Source: an uncultured Collinsella sp.
Lineage (GTDB): Bacteria; Actinomycetota; Coriobacteriia; Coriobacteriales; Coriobacteriaceae
NCBI GenBank assembly: GCA_938023705.1
Contig: CALJDJ010000108.1
Coordinates: forward strand, 1 to 31,212
Direction of reading: 5' to 3'
DNA length: 31,212 nt
Shown piece by piece: positions 22,701 to 31,160 of the stretch. Each line of letters opens with the position of its first letter. Within the stretch, counting starts at the first letter, position 1. The translations under genes and the position numbers were made by a program. The notes beneath the pieces are model-generated. The model was not told the origin of the DNA. It searched no databases and saw only the letters and a program-made list of their open reading frames with translations.

Positions 22701-23264
22701 ATGCCTACCATTTCTACCGCCGACTTCAAGAACGGCCTCGGTCTCCGTATCAAGGACAAGGTCTACACCATCGTCGAGTTCCAGCATGTCAAGCCGGGCA
22801 AGGGCGGCGCGTTTGTGCGCTACAAGACCCGCGACATCAAGAGCGGCCGCGTCGTCGAGAACACCTGCAACGCCGGCACCAAGTTCGAGAGCGTTATGCT
22901 CACCACCCGTGAGTTCCAGTACCTCTACAACGATGGCACCGACTACATTTTCATGGACAATGAGACCTATGAGCAGGTTCCTGTTCCCGAGGACATGGTG
23001 GGCGAGAACTCCAAGTGGCTGCGCGAGAACGACATTTGCCAGCTGCTCTTCGCCGACGATGAGCTCATGGGCGTGACCCCGCCTATGTTCATCGAGACCA
23101 CCATCGTCCAGACCGACCCGGGCTTTAAGGGCGACACCGTCCAGGGTTCCACCAAGCCGGCCACGATCGACACCGGCGCCGTCATCCAGGTCCCCATGTA
23201 CCTCAACGAGGGCGAGGTCATCAAGGTTGACACCCGCGACGGCAAGTTCGTCTCCCGCGTCTAG
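22701..23264 (+). CDS. efp: Elongation factor P
   Basis: Binds between the P and E sites and relieves ribosome stalling at polyproline stretches. The 187 residues comprise a KOW-like N-terminal domain and two OB domains. The loop that reaches the peptidyl-transferase centre reads HVKPGKGGAF, with the modifiable lysine at K34. No EpmA/EpmB or other EF-P modification gene lies in the window. The ATG at 22701 has AGAAAGG upstream. It is the first gene of a seven-gene run ending at recN. Confidence 0.98.
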   Translation: MPTISTADFKNGLGLRIKDKVYTIVEFQHVKPGKGGAFVRYKTRDIKSGRVVENTCNAGTKFESVMLTTREFQYLYNDGTDYIFMDNETYEQVPVPEDMVGENSKWLRENDICQLLFADDELMGVTPPMFIETTIVQTDPGFKGDTVQGSTKPATIDTGAVIQVPMYLNEGEVIKVDTRDGKFVSRV

Positions 23265-23288
23265 CAACCAACTCTTCTAGGAGGACTC

Positions 23289-23651
23289 ATGCCCCAGGAA
23301 ATCAAGATTGACGGCATCGGCATTTCGCCCGATGTTCTGACCGCCATCGTCTCGCGCGCCGTGTCGGATGTCGAGGGCATCGCCTCCGTTGGCGTCAAGG
23401 ACCTTGCCACCAACCTTGTCTCCATGATGCTCTCGTCCAAGGCCCCGGCTTCCGAGCCGGCGGTCGAGGCCGAGGTCATCGGCGACAAGCTCGCACTTAC
23501 CGTGCGCGTTGTGGTGTTCTTTGGCTATCCGTTCAAGAAACTCGCCGAGGCCGTTCGCGCTGCCGTGGTCGCCGCCATCGATGCCCAGGTTGGCGTTGAG
23601 GTCGAGCGCGTTGACGTTTGCATCGACGGCCTCGTTTTCCCCAAGGAGTAA
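23289..23651 (+). CDS. Asp23/Gls24 family envelope stress response protein
   Basis: A 120-residue Asp23/Gls24 (DUF322) family protein. The conserved start GIGISPDVLTAIVSRAVSDVEGIASV and the alternating beta/helix segments up to VEVERVDVCIDGLVF match the family. Relatives such as YqhY lie next to nusB or accBC in Firmicutes and affect fatty-acid metabolism or envelope stress. The immediate nusB neighbour three bases downstream makes this the YqhY-like form. AGGAGG supports the ATG. It has no signal peptide or membrane segment, so is cytoplasmic. Confidence 0.85.
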   Translation: MPQEIKIDGIGISPDVLTAIVSRAVSDVEGIASVGVKDLATNLVSMMLSSKAPASEPAVEAEVIGDKLALTVRVVVFFGYPFKKLAEAVRAAVVAAIDAQVGVEVERVDVCIDGLVFPKE

Positions 23652-23654
23652 CCT

Positions 23655-24242
23655 TTGAGCCTTAAGGTTTATCGCGGGCGCACGCTTGCCCGCAGTCAGG
23701 CGCTGCAGCTGCTGTTCCAGGCCGAGGCCACGGACAGCCCGCTCGAGCGCGTCCTCGAGGGCGATTTCCTGATCTCGAAGGGTCCCCTCGACCCCTATGC
23801 GCTGGAGCTGTGCCGCGGTGCTTACGAGCATATCGACCGCATCGACTGCGCTCTGCGTTCCGTTGCCAAAAACTGGGATCTTATGCGCATGCCCGGCGCC
23901 GACCGCAATCTGCTGCGTATCGCCGTTTACGAGATGCGTTTCCTCACCGACGAGGAGGTCTCGGATGCCATCGTGATCAACGAGGCCGTCGAGCTTGCCA
24001 AGGCCTATGGCACCGACCAGTCCGCGTCGTTCGTCAACGGCGTGCTGGGTAAGATCGCTCGCAGTGAAGAGCTGCCGGGCGAGGACCTGTACCAGGAGCT
24101 GCTGGCCGAAGATCGCGCTCGCGAGGAGGCACAGGCTGCCGAGGCTGCCGCAAAGGTTGCGGCTGCTCAGGCCGAGGCTGGCGTGCTGGCCGAGGACGCG
24201 GACGCTGCTGAGGCCGTCGAGGCCGACTCCGTCGAGGAGTAG
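23655..24242 (+). CDS. nusB: Transcription antitermination factor NusB
   Basis: Binds boxA RNA with NusE (S10) to promote rRNA antitermination. The N terminus RGRTLARSQALQLLFQ and the core segments ADRNLLRIAVYEMRF and AIVINEAVELAKAYGTDQSASFVNGVLGKI are diagnostic. The TTG start at 23655 is fixed by AAGGAG six bases upstream, within the end of the previous gene. At 195 residues it is about 50 longer than E. coli NusB, because of an Ala/Glu-rich, acidic C-terminal tail (from about residue 150), probably flexible. It is tightly packed with the asp23-like gene and xseB. Confidence 0.95.
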   Translation: MSLKVYRGRTLARSQALQLLFQAEATDSPLERVLEGDFLISKGPLDPYALELCRGAYEHIDRIDCALRSVAKNWDLMRMPGADRNLLRIAVYEMRFLTDEEVSDAIVINEAVELAKAYGTDQSASFVNGVLGKIARSEELPGEDLYQELLAEDRAREEAQAAEAAAKVAAAQAEAGVLAEDADAAEAVEADSVEE

Positions 24243-24244
24243 CC

Positions 24245-24484
24245 ATGCCAGAGGGTTCCGTCCGCAACTTCGACGAGATTTCGGACCGCTTGGATCAGAT
24301 CATCGCTACCGTTCGCTCCAAGGATACCTCCTTGGAGCGTTCGCTCGATCTGTTTGACGAGGCGATTGAGCTGGGCTCCCGCGCGGTCGACATGGTCGAT
24401 AAGTTTGAGCTGACGCCGCGTGAGGCCGACAAGCTCGAGCAGGAATACGATGAGGATGCGGCAAACGAATCCCAGGATAGCTAG
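24245..24484 (+). CDS. xseB: Exodeoxyribonuclease VII small subunit
   Basis: 79 residues, the normal size. The motif FDEISDRLDQIIATVRSKDTSLERSLDLFDEAIEL matches XseB, and the rest is helical and acidic. XseB binds the large subunit XseA to form the single-strand exonuclease. xseA, usually directly upstream, is not in this window, so the subunit gene is separated here. It starts two bases after nusB. Confidence 0.92.
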   Translation: MPEGSVRNFDEISDRLDQIIATVRSKDTSLERSLDLFDEAIELGSRAVDMVDKFELTPREADKLEQEYDEDAANESQDS

Positions 24485-24510
24485 GCCGCATCTCCGGATA
24501 CGAATGGTTG

Positions 24511-25323
24511 ATGGCATTCATGAAACGCGTGCGTCTTGATGACGAACTGATTTCACAGGGCATCTGCGCCGATCGCGCGGATGCCCTTCGCACTCTTATG
24601 GCCGGCTTGGTCTCGAGTGGCGGCGAGCGTTTGACTTCGCCGGGCCTTAAGGTGATCCCGGGCCTGCCGCTGCACGTGAAGGGGCGCATTCCCTATGTTG
24701 GCCGCGGCGGTCTTAAGCTCGAAGGCGCGCTTGATGCGTTTGGCATCAATCCGACGGGCCTTAGCTGTCTGGATGTGGGCTGCTCTACCGGCGGCTTTAC
24801 CGATTGCCTGCTCAAGCGCGGAGCTGCGACCGTTGTCTCGGTGGACGTGGGCCGTGCCCAGTTTGATTGGTCGCTGCGTCAGGACGATCGCGTGACGCTG
24901 CATGAGCGCACAAACGTGACGCAGCTGCCTGAACTTGGTTATGCCGGCGCCATCGACCTGGCTGTGTGCGATGTCTCGTTTACCAGCATCGCGAATATAA
25001 TCGACGCCGTGCTGGCGTGCCTGAAGCCTTCGGGTTCGTTCTGCACGCTCGTAAAGCCCCAGTTTGAGGCGCCGGCTGCGCTGGTGGGCGAGGGCGGTAT
25101 CGTGACCGACCCCGCCGTCCGCCGCGATACGCTCGTGGCAGCGATTGAGCTTTTTGCCGTCAAGGGCCTGTTCCCGCTTGACGTGTGTGTGTCGCCCATC
25201 CATGGCGCTAAGGGCAACGTTGAGTTTTTCTTGTACGGCACAAGGTTTGTCCCCGGGGAGCGCGCCGACGATGAGCTGCAATCCCAGGTATCGGTTTTGA
25301 GCGAGAAAGCTGCAACGCTATGA
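24511..25323 (+). CDS. tlyA: TlyA family rRNA (cytidine-2'-O)-methyltransferase
   Basis: An S4-domain plus FtsJ-like methyltransferase of about 270 residues. The N terminus KRVRLDDELISQG...SRADALRTLM-type S4 region is followed by the SAM-binding motif DVGCSTGGFTDCLLKRGA and the later DLAVCDVSFTS and VKPQFE blocks. In mycobacteria TlyA 2'-O-methylates 16S and 23S rRNA cytidines and sets capreomycin sensitivity; the call of the same activity here is by family. Start codons TTG 24508, ATG 24511 and ATG 24520 are possible. 24511 is taken, with weak support. The stop overlaps nadK (ATGA). Confidence 0.92.
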   Translation: MAFMKRVRLDDELISQGICADRADALRTLMAGLVSSGGERLTSPGLKVIPGLPLHVKGRIPYVGRGGLKLEGALDAFGINPTGLSCLDVGCSTGGFTDCLLKRGAATVVSVDVGRAQFDWSLRQDDRVTLHERTNVTQLPELGYAGAIDLAVCDVSFTSIANIIDAVLACLKPSGSFCTLVKPQFEAPAALVGEGGIVTDPAVRRDTLVAAIELFAVKGLFPLDVCVSPIHGAKGNVEFFLYGTRFVPGERADDELQSQVSVLSEKAATL

Positions 25324-26180
25324 AGGTCTTTCTGGTTCCCAATTACTACAAGCAAGAGGCGGTCGAGAGCGGCCTGATGCTCGAGCTTTGGCTGACGCGC
25401 CAGGGCTATGAGGTCGCATGGGCTGCCGACCAGCGATCGAAGATTCAAAGCACGCCTGATATTGACGGCTCCGATCTGGTCATTACGCTCGGCGGCGACG
25501 GTACGCTGCTGCGCGCTGCCCGCATCCTCAACCATCGCGAGATTCCTATCCTTGGTCTTTCCTATGGTCACCTGGGTTTTTTAACTGCTGCGAGCCCCGA
25601 GGAGCGCGACATTCTGCAGGTCGTGAGCGACGCCCTGTCCGGCGAGCTGCACGTGAGCCGCCGCGCCACCATCGCCGCGGATATCGTGTCCGTGCGCGAA
25701 GACGGCACGAAGGATGTCGTGCGCACGTTTGCCCTCAACGATATGGCACTTACGCGCGGCCCCCTGTCCGATATGGTTGAGTTTGACATCACGGTGTCCG
25801 GCCATCATATCGACCGCCTTCGCGGCGACGGTGTCGTCGTTTCGACGGCGACCGGCTCCACCGGCTACGCGCTTTCCGCCGGCGGTCCCATTGTCAGCCC
25901 CGATTACACGGGTATGGTCTGTGTGCCCATCGCCCCGCATACCATTCAGGCTCGCGCTTTTTTGACCTCGCCGAGTGATGTCGTCGAGATCTTTATGTCC
26001 GATGATCGCCCGAGCGTGCCGGCGATTGCCATCGACGGACAGTTTATTACCTGCGATGGCACGGTCGAGAGCGTGGCCGTGCGCCGTGGTCCCGGCGACG
26101 TGCTGCTGCTTGATTACGGTCCCGAGAGCTTCTATAACTCGGTGAGCCGCGTGTTCTATGGAGTGCGCCATGATCGATGA
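25320..26180 (+). CDS. nadK: NAD kinase
   Basis: Phosphorylates NAD to NADP with ATP or polyphosphate. The 286 residues have the GGDGT motif at 58-62 and the conserved TATGSTGYALSAGGPI block that binds NAD. The C-terminal domain with DGQ and the GPESFY end is typical. It overlaps tlyA at its start and recN at its end, the common tlyA-nadK-recN order. Confidence 0.97.
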   Translation: MKVFLVPNYYKQEAVESGLMLELWLTRQGYEVAWAADQRSKIQSTPDIDGSDLVITLGGDGTLLRAARILNHREIPILGLSYGHLGFLTAASPEERDILQVVSDALSGELHVSRRATIAADIVSVREDGTKDVVRTFALNDMALTRGPLSDMVEFDITVSGHHIDRLRGDGVVVSTATGSTGYALSAGGPIVSPDYTGMVCVPIAPHTIQARAFLTSPSDVVEIFMSDDRPSVPAIAIDGQFITCDGTVESVAVRRGPGDVLLLDYGPESFYNSVSRVFYGVRHDR

Positions 26181-27798
26181 GCTGCAGGTTTCCAACATCG
26201 CGCTCATTCGCGAGGCGACGTTGGTTCCGAGTGCGGGCCTAACGGTTTTGACCGGCGAGACCGGCGCCGGCAAGACCGCGCTGCTCTCGGCCCTCAAGCT
26301 TATTTTGGGCGAGCGCGCGGATTCGTCGACGGTGCGCGAGGGCGAGGCGCTGGCGAGCGTCGAGGCGCGCCTGTTCGACGGTCCGCACGACACGGAGGGG
26401 TTCACCGTACAGCGTAGCCTTTCTGCCGAGGGCCGCAGCCGCGTAAAAATTGACGGCCGCATCGCCAGCGTGCGTGAGCTTTCGGAGCGCGTCGGCGTGA
26501 TGATGGATCTTTGCGGTCAGCACGAGCACCAGCGCCTCCTCGATCCGGCGCATCACGTTGCCATGGTCGATGCCTGGGCTGGTCGCTCTGCGCTCGAGGC
26601 GCTCGACCGTTACCGTGCCTGCTTCAAGGCTTCGCGTGACGCCGCCAAGGAGCTTCGCCGTGTGGAGGAAGCCTCACGCGCGCAGGGGAGCCGTGTCGAG
26701 GAGGCGCGCTTTGCCCTCGAGCGCATCGGCGAGGTCGACCCCAAGCCGGGCGAGTATGAGGAACTCGAGGAACTGCTGCCGCGCTCCGAACATGCCGAGG
26801 TGCTGGTCGCCACTGCTAACGATGCCCATGCATCACTTGCCGCCGAAGGGGGAGCGCTCGATGCCGTGAACAGCGCCGTGGCAGAGCTTTCCCGTATGGC
26901 TACCGTCGATCGCAAACTGGGCGACATTGCCGATGCGCTTTCGGATGCCTGTATCTCCCTTGAGGATAGCGCGAACGAGCTTCGTGCCTATCGCGATGGC
27001 GTCGCCTTCGACCCGCGCGAGCTCGCTCGCATGCGTGAGCGGTATTCCGACCTCAAGGGCCTGTTGCGTCAGTGGGGTCCCACCATGGACGATGTTTTTG
27101 CCATGCGCGATCGCTCGCAAGAGCTGCTGTCCTTGGTCGATGATGGCGATGAACAGATCAAAAAGGCGCGTGAATCACTTGGTGCTGCCGAGCGCGAGTT
27201 GTTTGCCGCTGCCAAGGCGCTTAAGCGCGCTCGCAATACGGCTGCCCCGCGCTTCTGCCACGAGGTTGGTCGTCAGATGGCACGCTTGGAGATGGGCGGC
27301 GCCGAGCTCGTTTGGGAGTCGCGTGATCTTCCGCGCGCCGAGTGGACGCCGGCGGGTCCTTCGAGCTACGAGCTTTTGTATCGCAGCGGTGCCGGCTTGA
27401 CGCCGCGACCCCTGCGCCGCATTGCGTCGGGCGGCGAGCTCAGCCGCGTTATGCTGGCAAGCAAGGTTGTCCTCGGTAACGCGGACGGTGTTGATACACT
27501 GGTGTTTGACGAGGTCGATGCTGGTGTCGGTGGCTCCACGGCGCGTGCACTCGCGGGCGTGCTGGCAGATCTCGCCGCTACGCATCAGGTGATTGTCGTA
27601 ACCCACTTGGCGCAAGTCGCCGTCATGGCTGACAAGCATTATGTCGTCAGCAAGGAACCGGGCGATGTTCCCCAGACGCATTTGGACGAGGTAACTGGCG
27701 AAGCGCGTACCGCCGAGATCGCCCGCATGCTCAGCGGCGATCAGTCCGAGGCAAGCCTGGCGCACGCCAGGCAGATGCTGGAAGAAGTTCGAGGCTAG
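26170..27798 (+). CDS. recN: DNA repair protein RecN
   Basis: An SMC-like ATPase that acts early in double-strand break repair. The 542 residues include Walker A GETGAGKT at 29-36, the CGQHEHQRLL segment, central coiled-coil arms and the C-terminal ABC signature ASGGELSRVMLASK, then VDTLVFDEVDAGVGG (Walker B) and THLAQVA. The ATG at 26170 is chosen because GGAG lies six bases ahead. It overlaps nadK by 11 bases and is the last gene of the efp operon. Confidence 0.97.
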   Translation: MIDELQVSNIALIREATLVPSAGLTVLTGETGAGKTALLSALKLILGERADSSTVREGEALASVEARLFDGPHDTEGFTVQRSLSAEGRSRVKIDGRIASVRELSERVGVMMDLCGQHEHQRLLDPAHHVAMVDAWAGRSALEALDRYRACFKASRDAAKELRRVEEASRAQGSRVEEARFALERIGEVDPKPGEYEELEELLPRSEHAEVLVATANDAHASLAAEGGALDAVNSAVAELSRMATVDRKLGDIADALSDACISLEDSANELRAYRDGVAFDPRELARMRERYSDLKGLLRQWGPTMDDVFAMRDRSQELLSLVDDGDEQIKKARESLGAAERELFAAAKALKRARNTAAPRFCHEVGRQMARLEMGGAELVWESRDLPRAEWTPAGPSSYELLYRSGAGLTPRPLRRIASGGELSRVMLASKVVLGNADGVDTLVFDEVDAGVGGSTARALAGVLADLAATHQVIVVTHLAQVAVMADKHYVVSKEPGDVPQTHLDEVTGEARTAEIARMLSGDQSEASLAHARQMLEEVRG

Positions 27799-27816
27799 GT
27801 CGTATCAGCGGTGTTG

Positions 27817-27849
27817 GTGGGACAAAATAGACTGAAATTTTTGTCCCAC
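27817..27849. terminator. Bidirectional terminator between recN and the RpiR-type regulator
   Basis: GTGGGACAAAA (27817-27827) and TTTTGTCCCAC (27839-27849) form a perfect 11-bp stem whose A/T base serves both strands, between convergent genes. The same TTTTGTCCCA half occurs once at 10908-10917. Confidence 0.75.
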
Positions 27850-27857
27850 TACGCGTT

Positions 27858-28715
27858 TTACTCAACGACCTTATCCGGCTGGATGAGCTCCTCGTAGTAG
27901 CTGATGTGCTCTCGGGCGTCCTCGATTTCGGGCAGCAGGAAGTTGTAGATGACCTCTATGATCATTGTGGCGCTTATCTTAGAGAACGCAAAGTCGCCCG
28001 TCGTCAACAGCGCTTCGTGGTTGACGGTATTAAAAGTGTAGTCTGCCAGGCGCGCGAGCGGGGATTTGCTGTCGCTGCTGATGACGACTACGGTTGCGCC
28101 GCAGTCGCGAGCCGCTTTTGCCATGCGATTCAAACGGCGCGACTTGCCCGAGTTCGAAATCAGTACGATAACGTCACCCGGACGTAACGTGAGCGCAAAA
28201 CCAATCGAGGTCTCGCTTATGGTGCTCGCCATGCAGCGCAGGCCCAGCTGCGAAAATTTAAACGTCGCATCGAGCGCGACCGCGTTCGTATTGCCCACAG
28301 CCGCAAACTCAATAACCCCTGCATGCTTAAGGTCATGTACAACAGCCGCCAGCGTATCGTGGTCGATCCCGTCGATGGTCGCATTAAGCTCGCTCACCTT
28401 GGCAGCTAGGATGTTCTTGAGGCTCTGCTCCATATTGTCGAGTGAGACCTCGTCAGTCAGGCCCTCGTTGCGCTGGCTTTCCAAATCCCTCGCCAACGAA
28501 AACTGAAAGCTGCGGAAGCTACCAAAGCCAAGTTTGCGGCAGAAGCGCGAAACGGTCGCCTCGGACGTGGCGGCGGCGCGTGAGAGCTGAGCCGCCGTGA
28601 GGCGTGGCGCCTCGGACTGGTGCTCCAATATATAGTCGACAATGCGCTGCTCGGACTCGCTGTATCCCTGATGGGTACTAATGAGGGAAAGTGCGCTCTT
28701 GCTACTATCGGTCAT
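27858..28715 (-). CDS. MurR/RpiR family transcriptional regulator
   Basis: 285 residues: an N-terminal helix-turn-helix domain (about 1-80, with ATSEATVSRFCRKLGFGSFRSF) and a C-terminal SIS sugar-phosphate-binding domain (about 120-255, with VGNTNAVALDA and LISNSGKSRRLNRMAK). Proteins of this family sense phosphosugars. The start at 28715 has AGGAG upstream; an in-frame start 48 bases earlier overlaps the probable -10 box. It is divergent from the PTS transporter gene, so it is the obvious candidate regulator of that gene. Whether it represses or activates is unknown. Confidence 0.92.
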   Translation of the reverse strand: MTDSSKSALSLISTHQGYSESEQRIVDYILEHQSEAPRLTAAQLSRAAATSEATVSRFCRKLGFGSFRSFQFSLARDLESQRNEGLTDEVSLDNMEQSLKNILAAKVSELNATIDGIDHDTLAAVVHDLKHAGVIEFAAVGNTNAVALDATFKFSQLGLRCMASTISETSIGFALTLRPGDVIVLISNSGKSRRLNRMAKAARDCGATVVVISSDSKSPLARLADYTFNTVNHEALLTTGDFAFSKISATMIIEVIYNFLLPEIEDAREHISYYEELIQPDKVVE

Positions 28716-28763
28716 GGATGGCTCCTGGTTGGCATGAAAATCGGAATCGTTTTGTAATGTCAT

Positions 28764-28769
28764 AGTATA
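28764..28769 (-). promoter_or_regulatory. Candidate -10 box of the RpiR-type regulator gene
   Basis: On the minus strand this reads TATACT, about 49 bases ahead of the chosen start codon, in an AT-rich stretch. The -35 is unclear. Confidence 0.45.
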
Positions 28770-28817
28770 GGGGGATTTTCAATAACAAGATACACCTTGC
28801 CGTTTCAAGTGTTGATG

Positions 28818-28860
28818 GTAAACTTTCACCTACCGTTTACGGTTATGAAAGAACCTTTCA
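28818..28860 (+). promoter_or_regulatory. Candidate operator region of the PTS gene
   Basis: Perfect inverted repeat TGAAAG-AAC-CTTTCA at 28846-28860, with a further half-site CTTTCA at 28823-28828 and a GTAAAC/GTTTAC inverted pair (28818-28823 and 28835-28840). The symmetric TGAAA/TTTCA form and the position between divergent genes suit a binding site for the adjacent RpiR-type protein. Assignment is inference. Confidence 0.5.
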
Positions 28861-28987
28861 CCGGAGAATTGCGCTTTGTCTCTTCTCACGCGGACGGTAG
28901 GTTGGTATCTTTCAGTTGTGGAAAAGCGCGCAAGGACGCGCGTGTAGGGGAGCGCCTGCGGGCGCAAAACTTTAAAAGGAGGGACAC

Positions 28988-30991
28988 ATGGCTAAGTTTG
29001 ACATCATCGCCGCCACCGGTTGCCCGACCGGCATTGCGCACACCTTCATGGCTAAGGAGGCGCTGGAGAAGGCAGCTGCCGAGCGCGGTCTGACCATTAA
29101 GGTCGAGACTCATGGCCAGGTCGGTGTCGAGAACGAGCTCAGCAAGAGCGAGATCGCTGGCGCCAAGGCCGTCGTCGTCGCAGCCGATAAGGATGTCCAG
29201 GCTGAGCGTTTCGCCGGCAAGCCCATGGTTTCCGTTGGTGTTTCCAAGGCCCTGTCCGTTGAGGCCGCCGGTAAGCTGATTGACCGCGCGCTCGCCGCCA
29301 AGAGCGACGGCACGGTTGCAGCCGCTGCCGATGTCGAGGACGAGGTCGAGGAGAAGGAGTCCATCGGCCACGTCATCTACAAGCACCTTATGAACGGCGT
29401 CAGCCATATGCTGGTCTTCGTCGTTGCCGGTGGTGTCCTGACCGCCGTTTCGTTCCTGTGGGGCATTACGTCCTTCGATTCGACGGCGTCTGACTACAAC
29501 AGCTTTGCTGCGATGTTGAAGATCATCGGCGGCATCGCCATGAACCTTATGGTTCCGGTGCTTTCCGCCTACATCGCCGAATCCATCGGCAAGCGCCCGG
29601 CGCTCGTCCCCGGCTTTGTTGCCGGTATGATCGCCATCCAGGGCCTGCCTGTTAACGCCGAGACCGGCATGATCGACGCCGGTGGCGCCGGCGTGGGCTT
29701 CGGCTTCCTGGGCGGCATCGTTGGCGGCTTCCTCGCCGGCTATGTCATCCTGCTGCTCGAGAAGGTCTTTGCCGGCCTGCCCAAGAACCTGGACGGCCTC
29801 AAGGCTATCTTCCTGTACCCGCTGTTCTCGACGGCTATTGTCGGCCTGGTCATGCTCGGCATTTCCGGCCCCATGGCTGCCATCAACACCGCCATGATGG
29901 ACTTCCTCAAGGGCCTGTCCGCCTCTGGCGCCGTTGTCCTGGGTCTTGCCATTGGCTGCATGTGCGCCTTTGACATGGGCGGCCCGGTCAACAAGGCTGC
30001 TTACGTCACCGGTACCGCTATGCTCACCGAGGCTCTGGCCGCCGGTGTTGGCACCGATACCTACAACTTCGGCACCAATTTCATGGCTGCCGTCTCCGCC
30101 GCCTGCATCGTTCCGCCGCTGATTACCACCTTTGCCGTCGTTGTCGGCAAGAAGTACTTCAGCCAGGAGGATCACGACGCCGGTATCGTCAACCTCATTC
30201 TTGGTTGCACCCACATCACCGAGGGCGCCATTCCGTTCATGACCAAGAACATCTGGCCCGTCATGCCCATCATGATGCTCGGTTCCTCTATCGCTTCGAT
30301 CCTGACCATTATGTTCAACGTTCACGATCCGGCGCCTCACGGTGGCTTCCTGGTCCTGCCCGTTGTCGAGAACGGTCCGCTTTGGGTCCTCGCGATCCTC
30401 ATCGGCGCTGTTGTCGGTGGCATCCTGTTCGTGGCCTTCAAGAAGTACGACTTCGAGAAGAACCAGAAGGCCGCTCCTGCAGCCAAGTCGGTTGAGGCCC
30501 CCAAGGCCGCTGCTGTCGAGGCTCCCAAGGCCGAGGCTGCCGACTTCGTGAAGGTCGAGAACGTCTTTGTCGCCGAGGACTTCGCTTCTCGTGACGAGGC
30601 TCTGAGCTTCGTTTCCAACCAGGCTGTCAAGGCCGGTATCGCCAGTGACGCCGACGCCGTCATGAACGCCTTCCTGGCCCGCGAGGCCGAGGGCACCACG
30701 GGCATGATGGAGGGCTTCGCCATCCCGCATGCCAAGTCCGACGCCATTACCGAGGCTGCCGTCATCGTCGTTAAGGACGAGTCCGGCGTGACCGGTTGGG
30801 ATACCATGGACGGCGCTCCTGTCAACGTGGCCATCGCTCTGCTCATCCCTGGTGCACAGGCTGGCACCACGCACCTCAAGATCCTGTCCAAGGTTGCCGA
30901 GGCGCTCATGGACGAGGACTTCCGTGACACCGTCAAGGGTTCCACCGACGCCGCCGAGATCGCCAAGACGATCAACGCCCGCCTGGTCTAA
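28988..30991 (+). CDS. PTS fructose-family transporter subunit EIIBCA
   Basis: 667 residues in the order IIB-IIC-IIA. The IIB domain (1-~100) has the phosphorylated cysteine C12 in ATGCPTGIAHTFMA. The IIC domain (~130-490) carries about nine or ten helices, including the conserved GGPVNKAAY and GCTHITEGAIPF blocks. A linker of Ala/Pro/Lys/Glu repeats (~495-520) leads to a IIA domain (~520-667) with the phosphorylated histidine H581 in FAIPHAKS. It imports and phosphorylates a sugar at the cytoplasmic membrane, taking phosphate from HPr. Fructose is the family default, but no 1-phosphofructokinase gene is adjacent, and the RpiR-type neighbour leaves mannose, mannosylglycerate or another sugar possible. 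AGGAGGG supports the start. Confidence 0.93.
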   Translation: MAKFDIIAATGCPTGIAHTFMAKEALEKAAAERGLTIKVETHGQVGVENELSKSEIAGAKAVVVAADKDVQAERFAGKPMVSVGVSKALSVEAAGKLIDRALAAKSDGTVAAAADVEDEVEEKESIGHVIYKHLMNGVSHMLVFVVAGGVLTAVSFLWGITSFDSTASDYNSFAAMLKIIGGIAMNLMVPVLSAYIAESIGKRPALVPGFVAGMIAIQGLPVNAETGMIDAGGAGVGFGFLGGIVGGFLAGYVILLLEKVFAGLPKNLDGLKAIFLYPLFSTAIVGLVMLGISGPMAAINTAMMDFLKGLSASGAVVLGLAIGCMCAFDMGGPVNKAAYVTGTAMLTEALAAGVGTDTYNFGTNFMAAVSAACIVPPLITTFAVVVGKKYFSQEDHDAGIVNLILGCTHITEGAIPFMTKNIWPVMPIMMLGSSIASILTIMFNVHDPAPHGGFLVLPVVENGPLWVLAILIGAVVGGILFVAFKKYDFEKNQKAAPAAKSVEAPKAAAVEAPKAEAADFVKVENVFVAEDFASRDEALSFVSNQAVKAGIASDADAVMNAFLAREAEGTTGMMEGFAIPHAKSDAITEAAVIVVKDESGVTGWDTMDGAPVNVAIALLIPGAQAGTTHLKILSKVAEALMDEDFRDTVKGSTDAAEIAKTINARLV

Positions 30992-31026
30992 TCCCACAGT
31001 ACGCGAATAACATCGCCCCCTGTAAC

Positions 31027-31062
31027 AAAGGCGAGGACTCCACCAGGAGCCCCCGCCTTTTT
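31027..31062 (+). terminator. Intrinsic terminator of the PTS gene
   Basis: Fourteen-position stem with two mismatches (31028-31041 with 31045-31058), a short loop and a TTTTT run. It lies 36 bases past the stop codon and abuts the palindromic element that follows. Confidence 0.85.
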
Positions 31063-31160
31063 CTATGCCCTCCCATAAGTTGCGGTGAAATGGGGACTGT
31101 TTAAACGATTCAACCCCAAATTCAGTCCCCATTTCACCGCAACTTATGGGAGGGCATAGA
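31062..31160. repeat. Long palindromic element with 38-base perfect arms
   Basis: Arms at 31062-31099 and 31123-31160 are exact reverse complements over 38 bases, around a 23-base AT-richer loop. The arms contain AAATGGGGACTG. No open reading frame is inside. It follows the PTS terminator directly. The right of it, 31161-31212, shows no gene I can support. Such long perfect arms suggest a REPIN or MITE-like mobile palindrome. Confidence 0.8.

Noticed and set aside
28846..28860. TGAAAGAACCTTTCA as a catabolite-responsive (cre) site
   Set aside because: It lacks the central CG of the cre consensus, and its even symmetry suits a different regulator.
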